A stretch of 64,000 nt of DNA from G963677445 sp963677445 (GTDB lineage Bacteria > Bacteroidota > Ignavibacteria > Ignavibacteriales > Melioribacteraceae): the NCBI GenBank assembly GCA_963677445.2, contig CAXXGF010000062.1, positions 165,138-229,137 of the forward strand, written 5' to 3'. The position numbers and the translations under genes are program-made. Position 1 is the stretch's first letter; every line of letters begins with the position of its first letter. The notes below the pieces were generated by a model. It was not told the origin of the DNA. It ran no database searches and was given only the letters and a program-made list of their open reading frames with translations. This document shows, piece by piece, positions 53,865-62,743 of this stretch.

Positions 53865-53893
53865 TTGACATCCGAATCTTATTATTGTATTTT
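53865..53893 (+). promoter_or_regulatory. Sigma-70-type promoter for the Rrf2-cydAB operon
   Basis: TTGACA (53865-53870), 17-nt spacer, TATTTT (53888-53893), 40 nt before the regulator ATG. The spacing is ideal. Confidence 0.75.
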
Positions 53894-53932
53894 AATCCCG
53901 TTAAATAATACTTGTCAGGTAATGATTAAAAA

Positions 53933-54340
53933 ATGACATCATTTATTTCAAGAGAACAGGATTACGCTTTAAGAATTGTCTCGGCGCTTGGCAGTGAGAA
54001 AGAGCGAGGTCATATTCCTATTTCCGAACTGTCCGCAAAGTTTGATATATCGAGGATATTCGCAGGCAGGATTGCGCAGAAGCTGGGGAAAGGTGGAATT
54101 CTGGGGTCTGAAAGAGGTAAGTTTGGCGGAGTATTTTTGAAAAAAAAGCCTGAAGAAATTACCCTGTTTGAAATCCTCTCAATAATCGGGTTTACCTCGA
54201 GAATGAATTTATGCCTGTCAAATAGTTTAGACTGCCGTTTTGAGGCTCACTGCCGGTTTCATCATTATTTCGCGAAGATAGAACACCAGATAATAAAAGA
54301 CTTTAAGAACAAAAAGTTGTCCGACTTTATATCTAAATAA
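53933..54340 (+). CDS. Rrf2 family transcriptional regulator
   Basis: Winged-helix regulator (135 aa). The N-terminal helices SREQDYALRIVSALGS and the wing SERGKFGGVFLKK are typical, and a C-terminal cluster of three cysteines (CLSNSLDCRFEAHC, spacing C-x6-C-x5-C) corresponds to the iron-sulphur ligands of NsrR/IscR/RsrR-type proteins. An Fe-S cofactor sensing NO, redox or O2 is therefore likely. It lies 15 nt before cydA under a shared promoter, which suggests that it controls cytochrome bd in response to NO or oxygen. Confidence 0.88.
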   Translation: MTSFISREQDYALRIVSALGSEKERGHIPISELSAKFDISRIFAGRIAQKLGKGGILGSERGKFGGVFLKKKPEEITLFEILSIIGFTSRMNLCLSNSLDCRFEAHCRFHHYFAKIEHQIIKDFKNKKLSDFISK

Positions 54341-54355
54341 TCAGGAGGTAAATAT

Positions 54356-55690
54356 ATGGACGCTGTTTTACTGGCTCGAATTCAGTTCGCTTTGACAGTC
54401 GGGTTTCATTTTATTTTTCCGCCAATAACTATTGGTCTGGCTTGGCTGCTCGTAATAGTTGAGACGATAGGCTGGAAAAAGAAGAATGAAGTCTATCAGA
54501 AAGTAGGCAAATTTTTTGCCAAATTACTCGCAATAACATTCGCTGTCGGAGTGGCGACAGGAATTGTAATGGAATTTCAGTTTGGCACCAACTGGTCTGA
54601 ATACTCCAAATTTGTCGGGGATATCTTCGGAGCGCCACTTGCCGCTGAAGGTGTATTCGCGTTTTTCCTTGAATCAGGTTTTCTCGGTCTTTATCTTTTC
54701 GGAAGAAATCGTGTTTCAAAAAGTGTTCACTGGTTTTCAGGTTTAATGGTTGCTGTTGGCTCCACAATCTCGGCATTCTGGATTCTTGTGGCCAACTCAT
54801 GGCAGCAGACACCCACGGGATTTATAGTCCAAAACGGCAGAGCCGAATTGACCGATTTCTGGGCTGCGGTATTTAATCCCTCCACCATGATACGTTTTTA
54901 CCATACGATCGACGCCGCATTGATTACCGGCGCCTTTTTTATGGCGGGGATTTCAGCATATTATCTGCTGAAGAAAAAACATACTGTTGTGGCAAAAACA
55001 GCCATGAAAATTGCTGTAATTTTTGGCCTGATAGTTTCAGTGCTTGAGCTTTTCCCATTTGGTCACGAGCATGCCAAACAGGTTGCGCATACCCAGCCTG
55101 AAAAATTTGCCGCCATTGAAGGTTTATATACCACCGATGATAGTCAGCCTCTCGTTCTTTTCGCCATTCCGACAGATACACCTCCGGAATTAAAAGGAAC
55201 AATAGAAATTCCCGGTTTGTTAAGCTGGCTCGCTTTTGGCGATGTTGACGCTGAAATCAAAGGTCTCGATCAGTTTCCTGAAGATGAAAGACCTCCATTG
55301 TGGCTCACTTTTGTATCTTTCCATAATATGGTTGTGCTTGGTATGTGGTTTATATTCATAATGGCCGTTTCAACATGGCTGATGTGGAGGAATAAACTTT
55401 GGGATAATAAAATTGTATTAAAATCTCTCCTTTATTCCATCCCATTACCTGTTATCGCGTGCCAGCTTGGCTGGATCGCGGCGGAAGTTGGAAGGCAGCC
55501 CTGGATTGTTTACAAACTTCTTAAAACCAGGGACGCTATTTCAGTGACAGTGCCGGCGGAAGAGATATTAATTTCACTGATTTTGTTTACAATAATTTAT
55601 ATCGGGCTGGGATCATTATATCTGTTCCTCGTTGCCCGGGAAGTAAAACATGGACCGGAACCAATAACAGGAGAGGAGGCCGCAGCGTAA
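54356..55690 (+). CDS. cydA: Cytochrome bd quinol oxidase subunit I
   Basis: Binds hemes b558, b595 and d and oxidises quinol with high oxygen affinity. The 444 aa begin with LARIQFALTVGFHFIFPP, which contains the N-terminal heme His, followed by about nine hydrophobic helices. GRQPWIVY near residue 382 is diagnostic. The quinol-binding loop is of the short type (about 445 aa total, versus about 520 for E. coli). A strong AGGAGGT site precedes the ATG. Its stop overlaps the cydB start (TAATG). Confidence 0.96.
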   Translation: MDAVLLARIQFALTVGFHFIFPPITIGLAWLLVIVETIGWKKKNEVYQKVGKFFAKLLAITFAVGVATGIVMEFQFGTNWSEYSKFVGDIFGAPLAAEGVFAFFLESGFLGLYLFGRNRVSKSVHWFSGLMVAVGSTISAFWILVANSWQQTPTGFIVQNGRAELTDFWAAVFNPSTMIRFYHTIDAALITGAFFMAGISAYYLLKKKHTVVAKTAMKIAVIFGLIVSVLELFPFGHEHAKQVAHTQPEKFAAIEGLYTTDDSQPLVLFAIPTDTPPELKGTIEIPGLLSWLAFGDVDAEIKGLDQFPEDERPPLWLTFVSFHNMVVLGMWFIFIMAVSTWLMWRNKLWDNKIVLKSLLYSIPLPVIACQLGWIAAEVGRQPWIVYKLLKTRDAISVTVPAEEILISLILFTIIYIGLGSLYLFLVAREVKHGPEPITGEEAAA

Positions 55691-56706
55691 TGGATCTGAA
55701 TATAATTTGGTTTTTACTTGTTGCCGTATTAATTATCGGCTATGCAATCCTTGACGGATTTGATCTCGGGGTTGGGGTTTTACACCTTTTTACCAAAGAT
55801 GAAAATGAAAAAAGGATTGATCTGAATGCTATAGGACCTGTCTGGGATGGTAATGAAGTTTGGCTTCTGACCGGAGGGGGAGCTTTGTTTGCCGCTTTCC
55901 CGATAGTCTATGCCACTGTATTCAGCGCTTTTTATCTCGCGCTGATGCTTCTTCTGGTTGCTCTGATATTCCGGGCGGTTTCGATGGAATTCAGGGGAAA
56001 AGTAGATTCTCCCAGGTGGAAGAAATTCTGGGATTATGCTTTTGGAGTCGGAAGCCTGCTACCCGCGGTATTATTCGGTGTTGCTGTGGGGAACATTCTA
56101 AGGGGAATTCCTCTCGACAGCCAGGGAACATTTACCGGCAATTTCTTTATGCTCCTTAATCCTTTTTCCATTCTGGTGGGAGTTTTAAGTCTTGCCCTCT
56201 TCACAATGCATGGCGCGATTTATCTTACAATGAAAACAGAAGGAAAGCAGCTTGAAAGAATTAAAGGCTATATTTCTCCCTTGTGGATTGCCTTTGTTGT
56301 CCTTTATTTTCTTACAACTGTTTATGCCATATTCGAAGCAAAATTTCTTTTTGAAGGAATGCTTTCAGCTCCGCTGTTCTGGGTAGTCTTTGTTGTGCTG
56401 ATTGCTTCAATCGTATATATCCCGGTTGCCGTTAAAAGCGGAAAGAGGGGCTATTCATTCCTGGCGTCCTCAACCACAATTGCCTCAATGATAGGTTTGA
56501 TGGGAATCAGCCTTTTTCCGCGGCTGGTGCCTTCAATTACCGACCTGAGTTACAGCCTGACAATATATAACGCTTCATCGACAGAAAGAACACTCACTGT
56601 CATGCTTGTAATAGCTCTGATCGGTATGCCTTTGGTCATAGGTTACACAGTTTTTATTTACCGCACGTTCAAAGGAAAAGTTATTCTTTCAGAAGAAAGT
56701 TATTAA
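55690..56706 (+). CDS. cydB: Cytochrome bd quinol oxidase subunit II
   Basis: Second core subunit (338 aa), with about eight or nine membrane helices. It shows the characteristic ILDGFDLGVGVLHLF near the N terminus, GPVWDGNEVWLLTGGGALFA, and FRAVSMEFRGK. Length is normal. It is translationally coupled to cydA and closed by a terminator at 56722. No CydX-like short protein or cydCD genes are visible beside it. Confidence 0.96.
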   Translation: MDLNIIWFLLVAVLIIGYAILDGFDLGVGVLHLFTKDENEKRIDLNAIGPVWDGNEVWLLTGGGALFAAFPIVYATVFSAFYLALMLLLVALIFRAVSMEFRGKVDSPRWKKFWDYAFGVGSLLPAVLFGVAVGNILRGIPLDSQGTFTGNFFMLLNPFSILVGVLSLALFTMHGAIYLTMKTEGKQLERIKGYISPLWIAFVVLYFLTTVYAIFEAKFLFEGMLSAPLFWVVFVVLIASIVYIPVAVKSGKRGYSFLASSTTIASMIGLMGISLFPRLVPSITDLSYSLTIYNASSTERTLTVMLVIALIGMPLVIGYTVFIYRTFKGKVILSEESY

Positions 56707-56721
56707 CTAAAATTCGCAGAT

Positions 56722-56750
56722 ACCGGCAGGATATTTAACTGCCGGTTTTT
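56722..56750 (+). terminator. Rho-independent terminator after cydB
   Basis: ACCGGCAG (56722-56729) pairs perfectly with CTGCCGGT (56739-56746), followed by TTTTT. Confidence 0.88.
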
Positions 56751-57112
56751 GCCATTGATTTTTTAAAAGGGCACAAAATCATCCAAATATTCGATTTTTC
56801 CTCATTGATTATTTCCTTTACTCATAGTTTGTGTTACAACTCAATTTAATATTTAATTAATAATTTTGATTTTTTTTTGTGACCGGAAAATGGTAAATTT
56901 AAGTTTGTGTTTATCGGATTTACAGTTATTTGTGTAACATGTTTGTAATAATAGTCCAAATTCCGGAGAGGAAGTCCTTATATGGGACTTACGTGGCGGA
57001 GCTGTAAGTGATTCGCTAAAATCGAGGATGGAATTAACAAAACAATTGGTACGCATAAGGGTTATTATTATTTAATCAACAGAATTTTTCAGTAAAGGTA
57101 AGTTTCAATCAT
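56751..57112 (+). promoter_or_regulatory. Leader of the polysaccharide operon with alternative hairpins
   Basis: Gene-free, AT-rich, but with a compact GC-richer block at 56964-57030. AAGTCC (56972-56977) can pair with GGACTT (56985-56990), or CTTAC (56988-56992) with GTAAG (57004-57008). The two pairings share bases and exclude each other. No known riboswitch class or ops/JUMPstart element was recognised. A promoter is not obvious. Confidence 0.4.
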
Positions 57113-57640
57113 ATGAGACAGCTAAAATTTTTTATTTCAGCGCTCCTGATAATTATGATTCAGGGAACTGTATTTGGACAATCGGAATTATTTAACATTG
57201 ATAAGCCAGATAAACTGCCAAAATCATTTTATTATGACATCAGTGATAAATATTCCGAAACAATCGAAGTGAAAATCTGGGGCGCTGTAAAACAACCCGG
57301 AACCTACAAAACAAATGTGGGTATTAATCTTACCGAACTATTAACATACGCCGGAGGATTAACCGAGGAAGCGAATCTTGAGGACATCAGAATCATTCGA
57401 AGTCCGGAAAACGGCGCTACGGGTGGAAAGCAGGAAATTCTGGTTAAACAATATGAACAGTATTTTTCAGGAGAAGAGCTTCCTACCGAATCCGCGGTTC
57501 TTCCGGTTGTGCTGAATCAGGATATTGTTATTATTCCCAAGTATACCAGCTGGATTGATAGTATCAGGCCGTTTACCACAATCTTATCGGTTATTTCATC
57601 CCTGGTAACAATCATATATCTTGCAACGAGAATAAACTAA
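57113..57640 (+). CDS. SLBB-domain protein of capsule/exopolysaccharide locus
   Basis: Exported or membrane-attached protein (175 aa). A signal segment (about 1-22, ending FGQ) and a single SLBB domain (about 48-145: IEVKIWGAVKQPGTYKTN, TELLTYAGGLTEEANLEDI) precede a C-terminal hydrophobic helix (about 153-172). Wza-type export proteins have a polysaccharide-export domain before SLBB repeats, and that domain is missing here. It may assist the kinase encoded 16 nt downstream, or work with a channel encoded elsewhere. Confidence 0.83.
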   Translation: MRQLKFFISALLIIMIQGTVFGQSELFNIDKPDKLPKSFYYDISDKYSETIEVKIWGAVKQPGTYKTNVGINLTELLTYAGGLTEEANLEDIRIIRSPENGATGGKQEILVKQYEQYFSGEELPTESAVLPVVLNQDIVIIPKYTSWIDSIRPFTTILSVISSLVTIIYLATRIN

Positions 57641-57656
57641 TAAAAGCTAAGGTCCC

Positions 57657-59924
57657 ATGAATAAAAACTTTAATCAAAATAATTCTGGTGATAACTCTAT
57701 CTTCAATACTGAGAGTGTGGATAAGAGTTTCTTTGAATATTTATTGATATTTCGGGAAAATCTTATTCCCATGATACTAATTATTGTTGCCAGTGTTGTC
57801 ACCACACTGTTCTATCTTTATAACGCTACAACAGTTTATAGCTCCACAACTGTTTTAAAGGTTGAGAATAGTGATCAGAACATACTTAAAGACAGTTATT
57901 TCAGCGAACCAATGGCAATAAGCGCTTTTTTTATCGCGAACCAGTTGCAGATACTTGAAGGTTTCGAAGTAAGAGACCGTGTTGCGGGCGCGCTGCTGGA
58001 TTCCCTCGAAAAGAGTCCCGACCGATCAGTATTTTATCACCTTGTATACCAGGGTAAATATCATCCTGTCGGCACACCGCGAACTCTTCAAAGCTTAAGA
58101 ATAAGACTTGGCGCTATAGTCGACCTAAAACAGAAAGAGATGCTTAATGCTATTGAGATTTCGTGTGAAAGTCCGAACTTTCATGAAGCGGCTCTGATTA
58201 CTAATGTTTATGCGGAAAAATATATTGAGTACATTAATGAAATCAGAAAGCAGGATATCTCGACTCTAAAAAAATTCCTAGATCGGGAGAAACAGGGCAA
58301 ATTAAATGAACTGAGCAGAATTGAGGAAAAAATTGAGAGTTTCAAAAGTGAAAATGAGATCAGCAGCATTGAAACATTTACTATCGATCTGATTGAACAT
58401 ATTACCAAAACAGAAACAAACCTTGCTGATACACGTTCTCTGTTAAGCACAAGTAAAAAATTGAGAGAAGAACTTCTTTCACAATATAAAAGTTATGATT
58501 CGACCTACATAGAACGTCTGAAGCTTGAATCGCATCAGGCCTCGCTCGTTCAGATTGAGAGAGATATCAACCGAGTGGAGATAAAACGGGACATGGAACT
58601 GTCCGAAGAAACCGATCTGGTAAAAAAGCAGAGAATCATGCAGGTATATTCCGATCAGTTGAATACCATTCAGGAAATTAAAAAGGCGAAAATTAAAGAG
58701 ATTGAAAAAGTAATTGATCTGGTGTCGGCACCTGAAAAGAAAGAAATTGTTAACAGGCTGTTTCTTAACGATGTCGAACAGATTACTCTCGAAAATAAGA
58801 TTAATCTTCTTATGAAAAGCCTTAATAAACTGAATTCACAGTTATCAAAACTTCCTGAGATCAATCTTGAAATAGCGAAGCTTCAGAGAGAAAAATCGAC
58901 AAACGAAAAATTATATATGGCCCTGGAGGAAAAATTCCAGGAGACGGAAATTATTGAACGCACCAGGGTATCCGACGCCTATATTCTGGACCCCGGAACA
59001 GACTCACCTGTGCTGGTAAGGCCTAAACGAAACAGAATAATCAGTATGGGTATTGTGCTTGGAATTCTGCTCGGAATAGGTTTTGCGCTTATTAGAAATT
59101 ATTTTGACCGGACTATTAAAAGTCCGGAGCAGATAGAAAAACTTGGCGGCACGATACTCGCCTGGATACCAACCATTGATGGCCTAAAAAGTCAGCCCGG
59201 ATCACCTGCCCGCGGTTTTGTGGTTGCCAACAATACATCCTCAAACGCGAAGGAATCATTTAAAGCATTGCGCACCAGAGTTCAGTTCGCTAAACTTGAA
59301 GGTGGCGGATTAAAAACCATTCTGGTAACGAGTTCACTACCCGGTGAAGGAAAAACTCTTGTTTCCCTGAACCTCGCGGGTAGTTTTGCCCTTAATGATA
59401 AAAAGACTCTCGTAATTGACTGTGACCTTAGAAAACCCAGGGTGCACCAGGTATTCGAGGTGGATAAACATCCCGGTCTGACAGATTACCTTTTCGACCG
59501 CAATTCTCTTGAAGATGTAATAAGGCCGACGTCAGTTAAGAACCTGAGTTTTATTACAAGCGGTACCATTCCCCCAAATCCCTCAGAGCTTCTTGGTTCG
59601 CAGAAAATGAAAGATCTGCTGAAAGAGATGAATGAAAAGTATGATATCGTTATCATTGACTCGCCGCCGATTGTTTCGGTCACCGATTCGGAAATTCTGT
59701 TTAACGTTGTTGACGGAACAATCCTTATCGGTAAAGCTCAGCAGACTGATATTGAACTGTTTATGAAAACATACGCGAAACTTTACAGTATGAATTCTCA
59801 TAACTTCCTGGGCGGCGTACTAAATGACTTTTCAGCCAAGACCGGGTATGGCTATTATTATAAATATTATTATTATTATTCACGTCCTGAGGCCAAAAAG
59901 GATCGGACTGAAAATGCAGGATAA
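57657..59924 (+). CDS. Wzc-like polysaccharide co-polymerase and tyrosine autokinase
   Basis: Controls chain length and export of exopolysaccharide at the inner membrane. In its 755 aa the Wzz-type domain has TM1 (about 33-56), a long periplasmic coiled coil (about 190-440) and TM2 (about 460-480). The BY-kinase domain has Walker A SSLPGEGKTLVS, Walker A' VIDCDLRKPRVH and Walker B IVIIDSPP. The tail is a tyrosine cluster, GYGYYYKYYYYYS, encoded by a TAT-codon run (59847-59879), the usual autophosphorylation site. It is fused as one protein, as in Proteobacteria, not split as in Firmicutes. Confidence 0.93.
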   Translation: MNKNFNQNNSGDNSIFNTESVDKSFFEYLLIFRENLIPMILIIVASVVTTLFYLYNATTVYSSTTVLKVENSDQNILKDSYFSEPMAISAFFIANQLQILEGFEVRDRVAGALLDSLEKSPDRSVFYHLVYQGKYHPVGTPRTLQSLRIRLGAIVDLKQKEMLNAIEISCESPNFHEAALITNVYAEKYIEYINEIRKQDISTLKKFLDREKQGKLNELSRIEEKIESFKSENEISSIETFTIDLIEHITKTETNLADTRSLLSTSKKLREELLSQYKSYDSTYIERLKLESHQASLVQIERDINRVEIKRDMELSEETDLVKKQRIMQVYSDQLNTIQEIKKAKIKEIEKVIDLVSAPEKKEIVNRLFLNDVEQITLENKINLLMKSLNKLNSQLSKLPEINLEIAKLQREKSTNEKLYMALEEKFQETEIIERTRVSDAYILDPGTDSPVLVRPKRNRIISMGIVLGILLGIGFALIRNYFDRTIKSPEQIEKLGGTILAWIPTIDGLKSQPGSPARGFVVANNTSSNAKESFKALRTRVQFAKLEGGGLKTILVTSSLPGEGKTLVSLNLAGSFALNDKKTLVIDCDLRKPRVHQVFEVDKHPGLTDYLFDRNSLEDVIRPTSVKNLSFITSGTIPPNPSELLGSQKMKDLLKEMNEKYDIVIIDSPPIVSVTDSEILFNVVDGTILIGKAQQTDIELFMKTYAKLYSMNSHNFLGGVLNDFSAKTGYGYYYKYYYYYSRPEAKKDRTENAG

Positions 59925-59941
59925 ATTTTCTTATGGAGAGG

Positions 59942-59959
59942 CAGCCCTTTTAAGGGCTG
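59942..59959. other. Perfect hairpin between kinase and acyltransferase genes
   Basis: CAGCCCTT (59942-59949) and AAGGGCTG (59952-59959) around a 2-nt loop. The following bases are not a T run, so it is a poor terminator. It could be an attenuator, an mRNA-stabilising hairpin or an extragenic palindrome. Confidence 0.5.
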
Positions 59960-60013
59960 TGTCTTCGGTTTATAAGGTTTTATCTAATTAGATTAATTCA
60001 AAAGGGAATGTTG

Positions 60014-60652
60014 ATGAGAACTGTCAGGAAAGTTTATAAAGAAAATGGAATAAGTATTCATGAGACCGCTGAAGTTGATCACTCAGCTATCATAGGTGAA
60101 GGCACTTATGTCTGGAATAATTGTCAGGTCAGAAGAGACGCGAAAATAGGCAAAGGATGTAATCTGGGTAAGGATGTTTTTATTGATTTTGAAGTAGAAA
60201 TCGGCAACGGAGTTAAAATCCAGAATGGTGTCTCAGTTTATCACGGGGTTACTATTGAAGATGACGCTTTTCTCGGCCCTCATATGACTTTTACAAATGA
60301 TCTTTTCCCGAGATCATTTATCGGCGATTGGAAAGTATCAAAAACAAAAGTAAAAAAAGGCGCCTCAATCGGGGCAAACGCCACAATCGTCTGCGGCACA
60401 ACTTTAGGTAAATATTCCATGGTTGGCGCGGGAAGTGTTGTTACCAAAGATATTCCCGATTACGGACTTGTAGTTGGCGTGCCGGCGAGACTAATCGGAT
60501 TTGTCGGCAAAATAGGGCAGAAACTGCAAGTGGTCAGTGAAAATGAAGACTCTTATTTAATGAAATGTCCTGTTGATGGTTCGGAATATGAAATACCCCG
60601 AAGTGATTACATGCTCTTAGAAGCGGAAAAAAACAAAAAAGCAGGCGGATAA
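60014..60652 (+). CDS. Left-handed beta-helix sugar N-acyltransferase (WlbB/WbpD-like)
   Basis: Acyltransferase of the hexapeptide-repeat family (212 aa), acting on a nucleotide-linked amino sugar, probably acetyl-CoA dependent. The start at 60014 is preferred to 60008 because AAAGGGA lies 7 nt before it. Repeated hexapeptide turns (IGEGTYVWNNCQVRRDAKIG, IGNGVKIQNGVSVYHGVTIE) and the C-terminal VGVPARLIG are diagnostic. The tail YLMKCPVDGSEYEIP carries one cysteine. The next gene is an aminotransferase, so it likely acylates the amine made by that enzyme. Confidence 0.88.
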   Translation: MRTVRKVYKENGISIHETAEVDHSAIIGEGTYVWNNCQVRRDAKIGKGCNLGKDVFIDFEVEIGNGVKIQNGVSVYHGVTIEDDAFLGPHMTFTNDLFPRSFIGDWKVSKTKVKKGASIGANATIVCGTTLGKYSMVGAGSVVTKDIPDYGLVVGVPARLIGFVGKIGQKLQVVSENEDSYLMKCPVDGSEYEIPRSDYMLLEAEKNKKAGG

Positions 60653-60654
60653 TC

Positions 60655-61779
60655 ATGATATATTTGACAAAACCCTATTTCGGGGAAGAGGAATTAAAAA
60701 GAGTATCCGAAACTTTTGAGTCGGGATGGGTGGCAGGTCAGGGCCCGATGGGACGGGAGTTATCAGAGCTCGCGACTGAATATATCGGATGTAAATATTC
60801 AATTCCCGTAAACAACTGTACCGCCGGACTGCATCTTGCTTTGCTCGCTATCGGAATAGGGCGGGGGGATGAAGTCCTTGTTTCAGACTTTACCTTTCCG
60901 GCCACAGGTCACGCGGTACTTTATTGCGGAGCGAAACCGGTTTTTGTGGATGCTGACGCTGATACATACAATATGGACCCTTCAGACCTCGAGAAAAAAA
61001 TTACATCCGCTTCGAAAGCCATTATTGTGGTTCATGGATTTGGTCTGATGGCTGATATGGATAAAATAATGGATATAGCGAAGCGTAATAACCTGAAAGT
61101 TATTGAAGATGCCGCTTGCGCTTTCGGCGCTTCATTTAAAGGGAAAAAAGCAGGACGGTATGGCGATATTACCTGTTTTTCTTTTCACGCCCGCAAGAAT
61201 GTTACTGCGGGAGAGGGGGGACTTGTTGTAACGGATAATGAGAAATACGCTTCTTACATTCGTTCCTTAACCTTCTTCGGCACAGAATCGGCTTATGACA
61301 GGCAGTCCGATTTTTCTATTCCCTCTTTCGTACATCTCGGGTTTAATTATAAGCTTTCCGATATTAACGCGGCTATTGCCATTGAGCAAATTAAAAGATA
61401 TCATCTGCTTCTTGAAAAAAAATATGAGCTGGTAAAAAAATACCGCGAATATCTTGAGGGATATGATAACATTTACGTACAGCCGGAATTTGAAGATTAT
61501 CAGCATGTATACCAGACTTTTGTTGTAAGACTTGATGAAAAGATTAACAGAAACAAAATAATTCTTTCTCTCAGGGATGATGGAATCCAGACTCAGATTG
61601 GAACATATTCATCTTTTATTCAGCCCGTTTATAAATCGGAAGATAAGTGTCCTGTTTCACTTAAATTATATAATTCCTCTCTGGCTCTTCCACTCTATTA
61701 TGAAATGAAAACTGATGATGTTAAAACAGTATGTGAAAAGCTGAAATTTCACATTGAAAAACAGTTAACCGGAGAATAA
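60655..61779 (+). CDS. DegT/DnrJ/EryC1/StrS-type sugar aminotransferase
   Basis: PLP-dependent aminotransferase (374 aa) that converts a nucleotide-linked keto sugar to an amino sugar. It has NNCTAGLHLALLAIGIGRGD, SDFTFPATGHAVLYCGAKP, VIEDAACAFGA (ring-binding Asp) and SFHARKNVTAGEGG with the Schiff-base Lys. Length is typical. It is preceded at 2 nt by the acyltransferase and followed by the epimerase. With the oxidoreductase further on, it resembles the set for a 3-amino-3-deoxy sugar such as WlbA-WlbB-WlbE products. Confidence 0.92.
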   Translation: MIYLTKPYFGEEELKRVSETFESGWVAGQGPMGRELSELATEYIGCKYSIPVNNCTAGLHLALLAIGIGRGDEVLVSDFTFPATGHAVLYCGAKPVFVDADADTYNMDPSDLEKKITSASKAIIVVHGFGLMADMDKIMDIAKRNNLKVIEDAACAFGASFKGKKAGRYGDITCFSFHARKNVTAGEGGLVVTDNEKYASYIRSLTFFGTESAYDRQSDFSIPSFVHLGFNYKLSDINAAIAIEQIKRYHLLLEKKYELVKKYREYLEGYDNIYVQPEFEDYQHVYQTFVVRLDEKINRNKIILSLRDDGIQTQIGTYSSFIQPVYKSEDKCPVSLKLYNSSLALPLYYEMKTDDVKTVCEKLKFHIEKQLTGE

Positions 61780-61780
61780 T

Positions 61781-62722
61781 TTGAATAGCTTTGAAAAGAA
61801 AAATGTGCTTGTCACCGGGGCCGCCGGTTTTATCGGCAGTCATCTCTGCGACAAGTTGCTGGAAACAAATTTATCTAAACTTGTTGGTGTGGATAATCTT
61901 TTCCTGGGAAAAGAAAAAAACCTGGAAGAATCCAAAAAAGATAACCGATTTTTATTTGAGAAGACTGATGTTACAATCTATGATGATATAAAGAAGGTAA
62001 TATTTGAAAATAATATTGATGTGATTTTTCACCTTGCCGTTCTGCCGCTTGAGGTTTCTCTGGAAGACCCGGTTAGAGGATTTGATCTGAATGTAATTAT
62101 GACCAGGAATCTTCTGGAAATTATGCGTAATGAAAAGCCCGGTATTAAAATGATCGCCTATTCTTCATCCGAAGTTTATGGCACAGCCCTGTATACGCCA
62201 ATGGATGAAAATCACCCGATGCTGAGTCACACACCATACGCGGCGAGTAAAACCGCTTCGGATCTTTTGGCCTACTCATATCATAAAACTTTTAATCTTG
62301 ATGTATCCATACTGCGCCCTTTCAATAATTACGGGCCGAGGCAGAATGAAGGCAGTTACGCGGGGATCATACCAAAAACAATAAAGCGGCTGATCAATGG
62401 TGACAAGCCTTTAATTTATGATGATGGAAAGCAGACCCGTGATTTTATTTTTGTTAAAGACACCGCTCACTGGACTGTTAAATTTTTTGAAATGATTGAA
62501 AACCCGGGTCAGATCATGAATCTTGCCTCCGGAATTCAGACCAGTGTGGAAAAAGTTATCTCTTCAATTTGCAAAGCGTTTCCTTATGATGGTGAAATTG
62601 AATATCTGCCGAAAAGGGCGGGTGATGTCAGAACACATGAAGGGGATATGAAACTGGCAAGAGAGATACTCGATTTCAAGTTGACTGTCGCGTTTGATGA
62701 CGGTATCAAAGAACACAGTTGA
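61781..62722 (+). CDS. NAD-dependent nucleotide-sugar epimerase/dehydratase (SDR)
   Basis: Extended SDR of 313 aa: the N-terminal cofactor site VTGAAGFIGSHLCDKLL, the sugar-site SSSEVYG, the catalytic YAASKTASD (Tyr-x3-Lys) and RPFNNYGPRQNEGSY. Acts on a UDP- or dTDP-sugar; epimerase or dehydratase cannot be separated from the sequence. The start is TTG with GGAG six bases before it. It is close to the aminotransferase and the following oxidoreductase. Confidence 0.9.
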   Translation: MNSFEKKNVLVTGAAGFIGSHLCDKLLETNLSKLVGVDNLFLGKEKNLEESKKDNRFLFEKTDVTIYDDIKKVIFENNIDVIFHLAVLPLEVSLEDPVRGFDLNVIMTRNLLEIMRNEKPGIKMIAYSSSEVYGTALYTPMDENHPMLSHTPYAASKTASDLLAYSYHKTFNLDVSILRPFNNYGPRQNEGSYAGIIPKTIKRLINGDKPLIYDDGKQTRDFIFVKDTAHWTVKFFEMIENPGQIMNLASGIQTSVEKVISSICKAFPYDGEIEYLPKRAGDVRTHEGDMKLAREILDFKLTVAFDDGIKEHS

Positions 62723-62743
62723 ATGGTATAAGGAGCATCTGAA

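Noticed and set aside
59942..59959. Rho-independent terminator after the tyrosine kinase gene
   Set aside because: The hairpin is perfect but not followed by a T run; it was listed only as a hairpin.
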